A stretch of DNA of 64,000 nt, from contig NC_088300.1 of NCBI RefSeq assembly GCF_032854445.1, positions 52,118,984-52,182,983 on the forward strand. Direction: 5' to 3'. Source of the stretch: Liolophura sinensis. Its lineage: Eukaryota > Mollusca > Polyplacophora > Chitonida > Chitonidae. Every line of letters begins with the position of its first letter. Position 1 is the stretch's first letter. Shown one piece after another: positions 11,601-26,742 of the stretch. A model generated the notes under the pieces. The model saw only the letters and a list, made by a program, of their open reading frames with translations, searched no databases and was not told the origin of the DNA. Both the position numbers and the translations under genes were made by a program.

Positions 11601-14600
11601 TAGAAGACTAGTGACTTATTTTATCTGAGAGACACTTTGGTGGCCTAACAAACTGTTTTATGAATCATTTATTATCAGTATGATGTAAATTTTTCTGTGG
11701 GACAAGCTTGCAGGTTGTTCTATTGTTATTTTTCCACAGATGATACTGACTGGCATGATATACAAGAGAAGTATTTTAGAATGGTGTTTAAGCTCCAAAC
11801 TTTCAATCAACCAGTCAGTGTTTTCTCCTCCTCTTTTTTATTCTATCAGACCTTTAGTGTCTGGTTCAAGTTTTGAGGAAACCAGTAAAACAACCTCGTA
11901 ACTGAGTTCCCAGTGTTAAAACATAGAGGGGTAAGAAGTATGTTATACAACAGGTTAGAACCTTAGACATCTCTGGGCCAGAATTCACATTACTGTTTTA
12001 AGTTTATTTTAACTTATTTGTCAATAAGGTAACAACATTTACAGAAAAAGATACTCAAAATTGCCCCAGGTTATCAAGGTAAGGCTCAGGCTTTATGGCT
12101 ATAGAAAACTGTTGTGTTTCACCCTTTCTGTAGAACTTACAGAACTTTAAATGCAACATGGGTCTGGTGATTAATGGGTCAAAAAAAAAAAAACAGTTAT
12201 GCTTTTGTTTGCTTACAGTTCTTCAAAAAGTCTCATTAGAAGGGTAGTGTAGGTTTTCGAGAAGCTTAAAACCCGATCTGTTTTACTTCTGTCTTTATAC
12301 ACTGATATCTTACTGATTGTGCAGTCCCAAATAGTAACACATGTATTGTGATTTTCTAATTTTCAGAAGCAGATCTCTCATTTTGTAAGCCAGTGTAAAT
12401 GTAATTGTAACTGGAATACACAGCCTCCATCTTATAAGCAACATAAACATACAAAAAAAGAGAGAGAGGTGTAATATTTTGCTGTGAGTACTAAAAGTAT
12501 CTGTTCTAAAAATTAGAAGAATTATTGCAGTTACACTACTGTAATTCTTCAACATTTTGCCGGTGTGCAAGGTGTTTATTCAAGTATATTCTAAAGCCTT
12601 TTCTGTGTTGACTGATAAAATTATTCTTTTGTGAAGCCCAGAAAATGGCCTATCCAACCAATTTAGCCTTTGTCTCCAGAATCAAATTAAAAGTGTGCCT
12701 AACTTGCACTGAAATTTGCTTTTTCATATGCAAAAATTTGGAGGAATTAGAGAATGATAATAATTTTTTGAATGAGAGACATGTACATCTGGTTCTTTAC
12801 CCTTACATTGCTCGTGTTAATTTATGCACCAGGTTCCATTTTTGCAGCTACCGCTAAGTTTTTACTGATGAATATATCTGTAGGCAGTTAAATAAAGTTG
12901 TCAGAATTTTGGAGGTGAAGAGTAGATATGTGATCCAAGTTTGGTATCTCTGACAGTATTATACTTTGTTTATGTGTCTAACCGGTCTGTGCTTGGTGGA
13001 TGCAGATGGATCCAGTTATCTGACAATTGAAGGGTGTGCTTAATCAGTTTGGTTATTTTACCAGCTATATATGGCCAGCCTGTGTGTATGTGACTAGTAC
13101 ATGCCTGTATCTGTAGTATATGTGGTGTTGTAGTGCTCAGATTTCCTGCTGGACTGATGTTTTCAGCCCTGATACCTTGATGTGACACATTATTACCTCA
13201 TCGCTACAACCTCACGTGTATGACTCTGTGACTCACATGCAGGAGGCTGGGCTTTGGTCAGTCTGTCAGACTGCCATCTTGTTGGAAAATATTCAGCACA
13301 GCCTTTCTAATACACATGGTTTGTAGTATGGGAAATTCGGGCATGTAAATCTGCAGTTTGTACAGAGGTGTCAAAATTTTTCAATATTCAGAAAGTTGAA
13401 AACCTTCCAGTTTTCGTTGAAATCTCTAAGAGTGCATTAATTCTGTAGGGGTGTGGTCGGATATGCTGCAGACTCTTTGAACCTATTCCTTAGTGGGCTA
13501 TTTTACATTTTGACCAGTTCCTAAATAATTAAGAATAATCAAAGTACTGCATACATCATTCTTTACACGTCGTTGATATGTAAGATGAAGTGAGAGTTTT
13601 CAAGAATGTGTACTGGATGTATTAATTTTTTCTGTATCCTGTACCTACATATACATTTGGCTTATTTCTTTTGTGTTATATGTACATGCAGTAGTTCAGG
13701 TTTGTAGGCTATAGCTGAGCAGTATTTATCAAATTAATTTTTTTTTATTGAGACTGGTAGGTATTCAAGGTGGAATTGTTGGTGTGATACACAGGGGGAA
13801 GGGTAGCTAGACTGTGAAGAATGTTTTACCTGATCAGGAATACTGATGGTGTCATCGTGTACCTGGACTTATTCATCAGCAACTGTTTTATAGATGTCAG
13901 GGTCAGTAGGACTAAAACACAGAGTCTGTATTAATATTGTTTTCCTGAATTAGGCTGGTAATGCAGTAGGCTGGGTCATGCATCACTGAACTCGGCCTGG
14001 CGCATTGTCATTCTGTGTCATTCTGCTTCTTAAACACACTCCTGTCACAAATGTTCATATGCAAAGTGTACTGCTCATTTGTAGACTTAGAAGGTAATCT
14101 ACTTCATTTTCTACATGTACATGATGATGATTTAATGACCTGCACATGTATGATTAAAGGGGAATGAAGGTGATAGGTACTGTAAGTACGTGAATGTACA
14201 TATAAACAAGCAGTTCTTTTACTGTGTATGATGGAAGTGCATCAACTTCGTGTACATGTAGTTCCTGGTGATATGCCTTACTTTCTTGACCCCTTGGTTG
14301 TATACATGTACAGTGAGTGCTATAGGACACGCCTAATGACATGTCATTACATGTTACGTATGACATTGTAAAGTCCCAAGTCTGAGCTATAGTGTAAGTT
14401 ACACTTATGTAAAGCAGTGTTCTTTGTCTTTTTGTAACTTCTGAATTTGTGTAACTTACGTACATGTACATCTGTTTTAATAAATTGTTGATTGAAGTTT
14501 ATTTTGTGTTTCAGATATTTTAATGGTGGCCCCCCTGATCCCACAGATTATGGACAGGATGTAAGTATGATGAAACCAATGCTTGCACAATGCCTTGTAC

Positions 14601-17600
14601 ACCATGTAAGCCTGCAACTGTAATACCCTGCTATGCATACTGTTAACAGTTCTGGTGGAATTTTTTCATATTTATTCTATAAGAATATAAGTTATATACC
14701 TGAGGCTTAGGAGAGGATTCCTCAAAGCCGTTTTGAGTTTTTTTACTTTTCATGTAAAACTCATCATGTTGTGTAATTGATAACATTTAGAGTTCAAAGT
14801 AGTGGTAATAATAGATTTGCCCTCGTATGGAGGTTTACATGTACTAGGTTTTCCTAATTTAACCATTAAATTCTAAATATGTTTTATTGTAAATGGGTTT
14901 TTTTTTTTAATCTAGTATTTTGTTTGTTAAATATTTGATTTATATCAAGTCACTCCTCAAAAGTTAATGTTATAATTTAAAGTATACTCATGTGCTGTAT
15001 TTAAAAGACAGTATAGATATGTGTTTGTAGACATTACACTACACATGCAGATATATACATGTAGTTATGAGTGTTAAATTCTCATTGTTGATGTTGTCTC
15101 TCTAAACAAATTTCAAATTGTGGGTTCATTTATATTTTCTAGCACACTGTTACAAAATAAAACACAGCATCAAATATGATGTGGAAAAATGTAAAGGTAT
15201 TGGTGCTGATGTTAGGTTGATTGTAGATCGCGTGAACATGCCAGTATTAGTTCAAGTCCAGACCTTTGCTTTGGTTGCTTACAGCAAGCGTAAAGTAACC
15301 ATGTTAGTTACACGTATCTTGTCTAAGCCTTTGTGAACTTCCGAAGTTTATTGATACATAGGCCCTGATCATCGTGTGTGGCTGTTTATTGTCTAATTGC
15401 GACTGTTACTGTATGTGAAAGGTATTTAACTTTGCTGCCCGTCTGTTATGTACGTGTAAATCTGCACACTGCACTGTCTTAAGGATTCATCAATTGTCCA
15501 TTTACAGTGACCATGATTTTTGCACCAAATATTGTAATTACCCACATTAATGATCAATACATTATTGATTTTAGCTTGTAAATAGTATGTTTAAATGCTA
15601 GGTGGCACTGTACTTCAGTATTTGATTCATGATTTCAGAATAGTTGCACGTTGTACAATATAGTGTACTTCCACTCGGGTGATGTGGCTCCAGAACCTGC
15701 GGCTCGCTGTACGAACACCACAACCAGTACACACACTGTCCTAGATTGGTTAGACAAATTACCGTGAGTGTATTATGAGGCTCTGTCAACTGCCCCAAGT
15801 CATGAAAAAAGACAAACCACTCTTGAAACATACAGACTTGTTAAAAAAAATTGGCCACATTCCAGAAGATTAAACTTGTGGATTTTAACATTTTAGCTCT
15901 ACAATAATAAGTATAAAGTGTTCACCCCTCTGGCCTGAAAAATAGTGAAGAAAAAAGGTAAAAATAATCAGTATTAGGACTTGTAAAGTGTAGAATTCCA
16001 GTTTACACAGATCAGGATAATGGTTTATGCATATATACTTTCTTTTGTTTGTCTTCCGATCTCACTGATCAGCAATTCTGCAATTGTAGCATTTATTGAC
16101 CTATGTTTAAAAACTTTTCATACAGATAATGCACTAGATAATGAACAGATTTTTACCGAATTATGTTTACTGAAATGAAGTATATGAACTGAATTGCAAA
16201 CCAATATTTCAGATACATTGGTGGGGTAGGAGATGCTTATAGTCATATTACAGAGGGCTTAGGTACAGCTCTACAAGTCTTTGATGAGATCAAAAAGCTG
16301 CGTGATAAAAGGTAAGTACAGGATATAGAGTTCCTTTCTTTACTGTGACAGTAATCACAGTCACTGTAATACATTTGTGCAAATCTACATATATTTCTGA
16401 GGCTGACAGTTATGATTTTTGATGTGAAAAAAGTGTAAATATATATACCTGTATAATGTTATATGTACTACTCTTCACAAAAGAGAGTCTTAATTATATA
16501 TTTCTGAGGCTGACAGTTATGATTTATGATGCGGAAAAAGTGTAAGTATATATACCTGTATAATGTTATATGTACTACTCTTCACAAAAGAGAGTCTTAA
16601 TTATATATTTCTGAGGCTGACAGTTATGATTTATGATGCGGAAAAAGTGTAAGTATATATACCTGTATAATGTTATATGTACTACTCTTCACAAAAGAGA
16701 GTCTTAATTATATATTTCTGAGGCTGACAGTTATGATTTATGATGCGGAAAAAGTGTAAGTATATATACCTGTATAATGTTATATGTACTACTCTTCACA
16801 AAAGAGAGTCTTAATTATATATTTCTGAGGCTGACAGTTATGATTTATGATGCGGAAAAAGTGTAAGTATATATACCTGTATAATGTTATATGTACTACT
16901 CTTCACAAAAGAGAGTCTTAATTATATATTTCTGAGGCTGACAGTTATGATTTATGATGCGGAAAAAGTGTAAGTATATATACCTGTATAATGTTATATG
17001 TACTACTCTTCACAAAGGAGAGTCTTAATTATATATTTCTGAGGCTGACAGTTATGATTTATGATGTGGAAAATGTGTAAGTATATATACCTGTATAATG
17101 TTATATGTACTACTCTTCACAAAGGAGAGTCTTAATTATATATTTCTGAGGCTGACAGTTATGATTTATGATGCGGAAAAAGTGTAAGTATATATACGTG
17201 TATAATGTTATATGTACTACTCTTCACAAAGGAGAGTCTTAATTATATATTTCTGAGGCTGACAGTTATGATTTATGATGCGGAAAAAGTGTAAGTATAT
17301 ATACGTGTATAATGTTATATGTACTACTCTTCACAAAGGAGAGTCTTAATTATATATTTCTGAGGCTGACAGTTATGATTTATGATGCGGAAAAAGTGTA
17401 AGTATATATACCTGTATAATGTTATATGTACTACTCTTCACAAAGGAGAGTCTTAATTATATATTTCTGAGGCTGACAGTTATGATTTATGATGTGGAAA
17501 AAGTGTAAGTATATATACGTGTATAATGTTATATGTACTACTCTTCACAAAGGAGAGTCTTAATTATATATTTCTGAGGCTGACAGTTATGATTTATGAT

Positions 17601-20600
17601 GCGGAAAAAGTGTAAGTATATATATGTGTATAATGTTATATGTACTACTCTTCACAAAGGAGAGTCTTAATTATATATTTCTGAGGCTGACAGTTATGAT
17701 TTATGATGTGGAAAATGTGTAAGTATATATACCTGTATAATGTTATATGTACTACTCTTCACAAAGGAGAGTCTTAATTATATATTTCTGAGGCTGACAG
17801 TTATGATTTATGATGCGGAAAAAGTGTAAGTATATATACGTGTATAATGTTATATGTACTACTCTTCACAAAGGAGAGTCTTAATTATATATTTCTGAGG
17901 CTGACAGTTATGATTTATGATGCGGAAAAAGTGTAAGTATATATACGTGTATAATGTTATATGTACTACTCTTCACAAAGGAGAGTCTTAATTATATATT
18001 TCTGAGGCTGACAGTTATGATTTATGATGCGGAAAAAGTGTAAGTATATATACCTGTATAATGTTATATGTACTACTCTTCACAAAGGAGAGTCTTAATT
18101 ATATATTTCTGAGGCTGACAGTTATGATTTATGATGTGGAAAAAGTGTAAGTATATATACGTGTATAATGTTATATGTACTACTCTTCACAAAGGAGAGT
18201 CTTAATTATATATTTCTGAGGCTGACAGTTATGATTTATGATGCGGAAAAAGTGTAAGTATATATATGTGTATAATGTTATATGTACTACTCTTCACAAA
18301 GGAGAGTCTTAATTATATATTTCTGAGGCTGACAGTTATGATTTATGATGCGGAAAAAGTGTAAGTATATATATGTGTATAATGTTATATGTACTACTCT
18401 TCACAAAGGAGAGTCTTAATTTGCCCTGTTTAGATGATTGATGAATCTAACTGCCCATCTCTTGCTTACGTATTAAAGAATATGATTGACCAAGGCAGGA
18501 TTTGTTAACCATCCTACAGAACTTAAAACCATCTTTCTTAAAACTTTGTAAATCCATTTTCCTGAAGTTGAATGATGTGCTGCATAATTAGCCAGTCCAA
18601 AAAGTTAATGTACATCCATGTTTCTAAATATAGCAACAAGAGTTAGGGGATGGTCAAAGGAAAATCCCGGATAAAACTGAACTTTTCATTGTCCACTCGA
18701 AGGTAGACAAATGTCTGCGGACATCTAGGAGTCTTAGCTAGATGTACATGATGTTTAAAATTGCAGCACAAAGTTTTTGTCACTGGCAATATCAGGGATT
18801 CATAGAAGTTCAAATCTGTACAACCGGAAACTCAAAATTGAGTTTTTGGTTCTGGTCAGATTGAGTTTACTTGTATTTTAAATGCCGACTTTAACCTGAT
18901 CTTTGAGTTTAATTCCACTTTAGCGACAGGTAATTTTGTGAATGTGAAAGGATATATGAAATATATATAGAGAGAAAGTTTAATTTCATTTGAGATTCAT
19001 TTCTGATCATGATTTTATTGTTGGCACACACATATGCTTTTAAAAGTATGTTATCCTGGTCAGAGATATACATTGTATCATAAAACTGTTGTTAACCATG
19101 GCGATGCATGTTCAGTTGTTGGTTGTTGTATTAAGGGAAAGAAAGGAACTAACAAACATTAAATCAAAAGTAAACATGTGCAAAATATAGAGATAAGACT
19201 TATCCTGCTCAGACTAGAGAGGTACATAATGAAACAGTTACAAACCGTGCATATGTCATGAAAAGAGACAGGGCTTATCTTGATCAGAGAAAATCCTCCA
19301 TACAGGTACACTGCATGCTTGGCTAAGTTGTAAGCACCCAAGGGAGCCTCATCACAGATCAGTGAATACCTTTGACCTAATTTACTTTGCCTGTCAATCA
19401 TTTATACTCCAGAAAGAAGGGAGCCAAGATCATGTTGTCCTGTATGAAGTTTTAAGGTTATAATATAAGCCTTGTCCTTGTAAATTAACTTCCTGTATGG
19501 ATTTGGAAAATGCACAAGTCTGCCCTTTCAAGTGCCTCTACTATTGTTTTCACATCGCAACAGTGCATCAGTAAAAGGATATATTTCCTATCCACCAATG
19601 TTTCCTTGGCATTGTAGGGGTCTTGATTGTCACTGACTGCTGGGAAATCATGCCATTTACATGATCCCTGACACACTTTTGACCAGAGAAAAATTATCCT
19701 TACACCTGACTTACATTTTTGCTTAATATGGTATGTCTCAAACAGTACATTTCTGGTGAAAACATAGGGCTCAGGTGAGGGCCTCAAGCTGGGAAGAACA
19801 TGGTGTTTAATACCAACTTGAAAAGGGGGGCACTCTAGGGGATTTTTTGATGACAGATTTCTTTTTTCCACAGTATTCGGTTGTTAACTGAATTTTACCG
19901 CCGAATACAGGGGTCTAAAATTAATGTGTGAATCCTTGAATATGTCGCTTTAAAAAGAGCATAGAAATAACATGAAGTTTAACTGAGCAGTTTAGGGTAT
20001 TCTACTTGAAAGAAATTGTATCAAGAAGTGACATTTAACTGTTCATTCCAGTGAACATTTGTGAAGAGTTTGAAATTAATCGCATTTACATGGACATATG
20101 TCATGTTGTTTCTTTCAGTCTGAAGACAGAGCGTCACTGTATCCTGATTTGTAACTCTCCACCTTACCAACTCCCCTGCCAGGAGAGCCACTGTTACCTT
20201 GGTTATTTGGCCGACCAGATGGCAAGCATGATGGGAAAGGTAAGATTACCTTTTCTTAGTTCAAGGAATATTTGTTTGAGTTTCATTGTAACTATCAAAA
20301 CTAGTAAACCATTGATTTCAAACAAATTATTCAGATGTGTACATGGAAAAAAGGAAAGCATTATCGGTTCTTTAAAATTAATTTATTTTCTAAACGTATT
20401 TAAGTAGTTAATGTTTATCCCATACAAAGAATGCGAAATTCACAAGTTGTTCTGGGGACAGAAGTTTTGAACAAGTACAGAAACTTAATGATTATATTGT
20501 GACTTGGATCATCAGCAGACAGTTTTTCTATTGCAGCAAGGAATTAATTTATCTATCATCTCACCAAGAAAGATTCCTGGATTACAGAAACTGTTTGACG

Positions 20601-23600
20601 AGGTCAGTGACATAGTCTTTTGACTATGTATCTCTGTGGGAGAGGGTGGGGGTGATGTTGTGTCCTCACACAGGCTCAGTGACTCCAAACCCTAGCCAGT
20701 GAGGCTGCATATTCTCTCTGGTTTGTGTGTGACTTTTGAAGAGATTTGTCAGGTATGAGGCAAAGGTGGATGGTTTCCACATGGCTCCATCAGGCTTATG
20801 TGTGGCTTTTAAAGAGGTTTGTCAGGTATGAGGCAAAGGTGGATGGTTTCCACATGGCCCCATCAGGTTTATGTGTGGCTTTTGAAGAGATTGTCAGGTA
20901 TGAGGCAAAGGTGGATGGTTTCCACATGGCTCCATCAGACTTATGTGTGGCTTTTAAAGAGGTTTGTCAGGTATGAGGCAAAGGTGGATGGTTTCCACAT
21001 GGCTCCATCAGGTTCATGTGTGACTTTTGAAGAGATTTGTCAGGTATGAGGCAAAGGTGGATGGTTTCCACGTGGCTCCATCAGGCTTATGTGTGGCTTT
21101 TGAAGAGGTTTGTCAGGTACATGCCAAAGGTAGATGGTTTCCACATGGCTCCGTCAGGCTTATGTGTGGCTTTTCAAGAGGTTTGTCCACATGGATCCAT
21201 CAGTTTTGTGTGTGGTTTTTAAAGAGGTTTGTCAGGTACGTGGCAAAGGTAGATGGTTTCCACATGGCTCCATCAGGTTTATGTGTGGCTTTTCAAGAGG
21301 TTTGTCCACATGGCTCCATCAGTTTTGTGTGTGGCTTTTCAAGAGGTTTGTCGGGTACATGGCAAAGGTAGATGGTTTCCACATGGCTCCATCAGGTTTA
21401 TGTGTGGCTTTTCAAGAGGTTTGTCAGGTACATGGCAAAGGTAGATGGTTTCCACGTGGCTCCATCAGGTTTGTGTTTGGCTTTTCAAGAGGTTTGTCAG
21501 GTACATGGCAAAGGTAGATGGTTTCCACATGGCTCCATCAGGTTTGTGTGTGGCTTTTCAAGAGGTTTGTCAGGTACATGGCAAAGGTAGATGGTTTCCA
21601 CATGGCTCCATCAGGTTTGTGTGTGGCTTTTCAAGAGGTTTGTCAGGTACATGGCAAAGTTAGGTGGTTTCCACATGGCTCCATCAGGTTTATGTTTGGT
21701 TTTTGAAGAGGTTTGTCAGGTACATGGCAAAGGTAGGTGGTTTCCACATGGCTCCATCAGGTTTATGTTTGGTTTTTGAAGAGGTTTGTCAGGTATGAGG
21801 CAAAGGTAGATGGTTTCCACATGGCTCCATCAGGTTTATGTGTGGCTTTTCAAGAGGCTTGTCAGGTACATGGCAAAGGTAGGTGGTTTCCACATGGCTC
21901 CATCAGGTTTATGTTTGGTTTTTGAAGAGGTTTGTCAGGTACATGGCAAAGGTAGATGGTTTCCACATGGTTCCATCAGTTTTGTGTGTGGCTTTTGAAG
22001 AGGTTTGTCAGGTACATGGCAAAAGTAGAAAGTTTCCACATGGCTCCGTCAGGCTTATGTGTGGCTTTTCAAGAGGTTTGTCCACATGGCTCCATCAGTT
22101 TTGTGTGTGGCTTTTCAAGAGGTTTGTCAGGTACATGGCAAAGGTAGATGGTTTCCACATGGCTCCATCAGGTTTATGTGTGGCTTTTGAAGAGGTTTGT
22201 CAGGTACATGGCAAAGGTAGATGGTTTCCACGTGGCTCCATCAGGTTTATGTGTGGCTTTTCAAGAGGTTTGTCAGGTACATGGCAAAGGTAGATGGTTT
22301 CCACATGGCTCCATCAGGTTTGTGTGTGGCTTTTGAAGAGGTTTGTCAGGTACATGGCAAAGGTAGATGGTTTCCACATGGCTCCATCAGGTTTGTGTGT
22401 GGCTTTTCAAGAGGTTTGTCAGGTACATGGCAAAGGTAGGTGGTTTCCACATGGCTCCATCAGGTTTATGTTTGGTTTTTGAAGAGGTTTGTCAGGTACA
22501 TGGCAAAGGTAGGTGGTTTCCACATGGCTCCATCAGGTTTATGTTTGGTTTTTGAAGAGGTTTGTCAGGTACATGGCAAAGGTAGATGGTTTCCACATGG
22601 CTCCATCAGGTTTATGTGTGGCTTTTCAAGAGGCTTGTCAGGTACATGGCAAAGGTAGGTGGTTTCCACATGGCTCCATCAGGTTTATGTTTGGTTTTTG
22701 AAGAGGTTTGTCAGGTACATGGCAAAGGTAGATGGTTTCCACATGGTTCCATCAGTTTTGTGTGAGGCTTTTGAAGAGGTTTGTCAGGTACATGGCAAAA
22801 GTAGAAAGTTTCCACATGGCTCCATCTGGTTTGTGTGTGGCTTCATCTGGTTTGTATGTGGCTTTTGAAGAGGTTTGTCAGGTACATGGCAAAAGTAGAA
22901 AGTTTCCACATGGCTCCATCTGGTTTGTGTGTGGCTTCATCTGGTTTGTATGTGGCTTTTGAAGAGGTTTGTCAGGTACATGGCAAAGGTAGGTGGTTTC
23001 CACATGGCTCCATCTGGTTTCCTCCATCCATAAAGCATATTTTTTATCTGATCTTCTGCAGAATATTTACTTTACATAACAGTGGTTGGTGTCATGAAGG
23101 AAAATTACAGCAGTACCTGTGGTAAAACATAGACCAATACCTGGTACAACTAATAAATCTCGTGGCTTAAAACCTCAGTCAAAACCAGCTCTGGCTACTT
23201 TGACTTGTTCCACCCATAAAAGCGACAGCTGTCATAAAAGTGCAGAATAGTTAAGCACTCAAATCATAGGTATAAAATAATTTTAAAAATGCAGTTTTGA
23301 ATTGCAAATCATTTACATACTCTACAGGTTAACCTCTCCCAGCTACATGTTCAGTGATATAGTACTTTATCTGAATGTACGGAATATGTAAATGATAGTT
23401 CCCTAAATGTCTTGGACAATGTGTTTCTTGACTGGCCCTGATGGCTCAGTTGGTAGAGCTTCTGCTTCAGGAGCGGTAGATCCAGGGTTAATCCTGGGTT
23501 GGATCACACCTGAGAAGTTGAAGCTTGCTCACTTGACGTTCAGCATTAAGCAGATAGTGCAATGGTTGACCTGTATCAGTATAATGGCTCTGGTTGGGAG

Positions 23601-26600
23601 GCTTACTTGCCTTCGGTAAGTCGTCTCAGTGAAGCAGCACTAGATAAAAGAACAGTGGAATCCGTCCTGCAACAAGGAGGAACATTACACGTACTTGCAC
23701 TCGAAGGACTCCTTCGTCGTCATATGACCGAAAAACTGTTAAGTACGACGTTAAACCCTAAGAACTCACTCACTCACTTATTGTGTTTCTCTGATGAGCA
23801 GTCCAACACAGAGGTTCATACCATGCCCCTGAAGGACTACTGCGTGGACCCCAAACACATGGTACTTCTTCATGGTTACAAGCTTAAAGGTGAGTTTAGT
23901 ACAGCTGTGTGGAGAACCATATTCCAACAAATCCCCGTGAACAGTTTAAGTGAATTTGTTAATTGTTATGTGTATGCATCTCTGGAACCTAGGTTAACTC
24001 TCCATGTTTCTCCATGACTCCTCACATGACTACCTATAAACTACATTGTGAGGGTGCATTGCTGTATATAACATAGCATTCAACTTCAGATTGCAACATA
24101 AAACTTTTATGAAATTTGCTAGATATTTTTGACAGAAGAAAATGACAAAAATTAGAAGCAATCATGTGATTAGTTCCCAAAAGCAGAGATATTTTATGAT
24201 CAAAGTAGGACAGATCTGATGGAAAACACCTACAGTGAAAACACCAGAAGCTAGTGTCCTTCACTCACATTTCGTAAGGTTTGGATTGCATTGGAGGTCA
24301 GGTTTTTGTTGGCTACTTGTTTCTTAATGGTTTAACTTTGTTTTATGATGATAATGAAGTTTGTTAATGTGGGATTTTAGTCAAGATAACAACATAACCT
24401 CGCTGTTTCCAAATGCACTAACACTGATGTCAACTTATTTTGTGTTTTTGAGGGTGCACTTACTAATCTTGTTTAAGACATTAACTGTTACGTTCAGCCA
24501 CAACTGTTTGTTTCAGAGCAATCTCACAGTCCTAACCTTGAAGAAGAAAAACAAGCTAATGAACGACTTTCCTCAATTTTAAACAGTGAGTTTCCTGTTA
24601 GTCCATAGTAGTTGAAGTTTTTTTTCAGCTTAACATGTTGATTTTTATATGAATAAATTTTTGTGATTTGTTATTAACATTTGGTTTTGAAAAATTGATG
24701 TGATGACAAGTTTACTCAAGGAACTTGGCGGTGAATGTACGTTCAGGAAAATATTGCTCTGTGAGGACCAGGGGAATTTCTGTTACGTAAGCAGGAGACA
24801 TGGGTTCAACTCCCAAGTTTGGTCAGTAAGAATGTATGCCTTGGTACTCAAGTATCATGACTCATCCAGTGGCCCTGTCCGGTGACTGGATGGGTGTAGT
24901 TTTCCCATCTTGTGTCCTGATCATGGTTAAAGTTGACAAGTTCAGTGGCTATAATGATAATGCTGTACTGGTTATTTGTTGCTCAGCTGTCACTAACAGT
25001 CCAAAGGCTGGCAGTAGGAGGGGACATTCTCCGCCTAACACTATGGCTGCCCTACTTGCTGACAACCCTACGCCGTTCAAAATTCCAAGCTCTGTGCCGG
25101 GACAAGCAAATCTTCAAATGCGTAAGTAAAGAATCTTTTGACTGAATGTCCACTGACAACAAGACCACAATGTTGTGTTCTAAATTACACTTATTTTTAG
25201 AAAATGACAGAAAAGCTATACTCAGTTAATACATATTTGGAAGCAGCATATGGGTGTGGATTTCCCCCAGGCTCTGCTCGGCTTTCTCACACCATAATGC
25301 TTGAGTACGGCAGAAAAACTATTCAAATAAATAAATAATGTGTTTGTTTTTTTAGTGTAATTGTCAGAACCTTTCACAAAGATATTTATTTATTTGATTG
25401 GTGTTTTAAGCCCTACTCAAGAATGCTTCACTTGTACAATGGTGGCGAGTATTATGGTGGGAGGAAACTGGGCAGAGCCCAGGGGAAATCCACGACCATT
25501 CACAGGGTGCAGGAAGACCTTCCAACATACAACCGGAGAGGAAGCCACAACTCACAGTGACCGCATTTGTGAGAGGCTCCTGGGTCATTACGCTTCATTA
25601 GCGCACTAACCAACTGAGCCACAAAGGCCCCTTCACAAATATAAGTGGTTACATATCAACATTCATGTGCCCAGTTAGAAACTAAAGTGAATAATAAACA
25701 CCATTTATGCAAGTGAAAAAGATTATGAATCTGTTAAAATGAAGGGATTCAGGCTCTAATCCAGCCCTTCCCAGTGTCCAATTACCAAATTACCGTACCT
25801 TCAAAGTGTCCCTTGCGTAAAAAATTTAAAAAAAAACAGCCCAAATTTATAATGTACGAGTGAAGGTAAGTATAAATACAAACTATTTTGGAAAATGCTG
25901 TCTACGGGAACTTGGAAGATTTGTGTTGCCGGCTTTACAAAATACCAAGTGCTTTTGCCTGCTACTCACATTTGCTGTTGTCAAGGTTCCTGTCTTGAAA
26001 TCAGAAGCTGGTGTTTATTTTTAGAAGTATCTGTGTGACTTTGTGCCGTCACTAGACACATCACCACATTGTGCCTTGTGACATGTTTCTCGCCAGTGGA
26101 AGATGGCAAAGCTGGATTAGGCCCTGCAATTTAGAACATTATGTGCTGGTCTGTATCATGGATGTGTTTTTTGTTTTTTTTTCTGTTTTTATTTCAATTT
26201 TTTTTTCTTCTTTCTCACAGCAATGGCCACATCATCAGCCACAGTGGGTCAACCCTCGATTGCCACCCTCACATCCCAGCCACCTGTGTCACACCCTCAA
26301 TCCCAACACCCATTACAGCAACAAATCCCCACCCCAGTGACTCAGACACACCAAACCATTCCAACCAATCAGCAGATACTTAACAACCAGACAAACATTC
26401 CCCAGTCCATGGCTGAGCTGAAAAAACAACAAGGTAATATTCTCTTCTGACATCATTTTCTCATCAGACTCTTACGTTTGTTGTGTAAAATAATGTATGC
26501 TTAATTTCAAGGAGATGTTTGTTAAAGGTAAGTGCTTTGAATGAGTTTGTGTACAGCATTGAATTTGCAAAATTCTTTAAATAGGTTCTTGTGCTTTTGT

Positions 26601-26701
26601 AATGCAGGGCGTACTGTGTGTTTGGTTTGAGCATGAAAGTGTCACTGACATGGATTTTAGAATACATCATATGATCTGAAAAAAGAAATCAAAATAGAAG
26701 A

Positions 26702-26742
<41 letters not shown>

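Larger units (their letters stand above)
8753..14514 (+). other. MED25: MED25 intron 1
   Basis: A 5.8-kb intron. It contains a foldback element at 9150-9330, a tRNA-type SINE at about 9618-9992, a dispersed-repeat copy at 10535-10600 and short homopolymer runs. The rest is AT-rich unique sequence with no conserved exon on either strand. Confidence 0.7.

Noticed and set aside
16390-18420. CRISPR-like array of regular repeats
   Set aside because: The whole 107-bp unit is conserved with no variable spacers, and the DNA is eukaryotic intron. It is a minisatellite.
19485-19871. 128-codon minus-strand frame in MED25 intron 4
   Set aside because: No family features, no conserved splice sites, and composition like the surrounding intron.
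20746-23125. Many overlapping 60-136-codon frames on the plus strand (repeat proteins with MVSTWLHQ...-type motifs)
   Set aside because: They are the 73-bp minisatellite read in three frames. The period is not a multiple of three and the array lies within MED25 intron 6.
23434-23510. tRNA gene with A and B boxes
   Set aside because: The B-box is imperfect, no cloverleaf can be drawn, and the sequence continues into a SINE body and tail. The same holds for 6283, 24770, 25632 and 29660.
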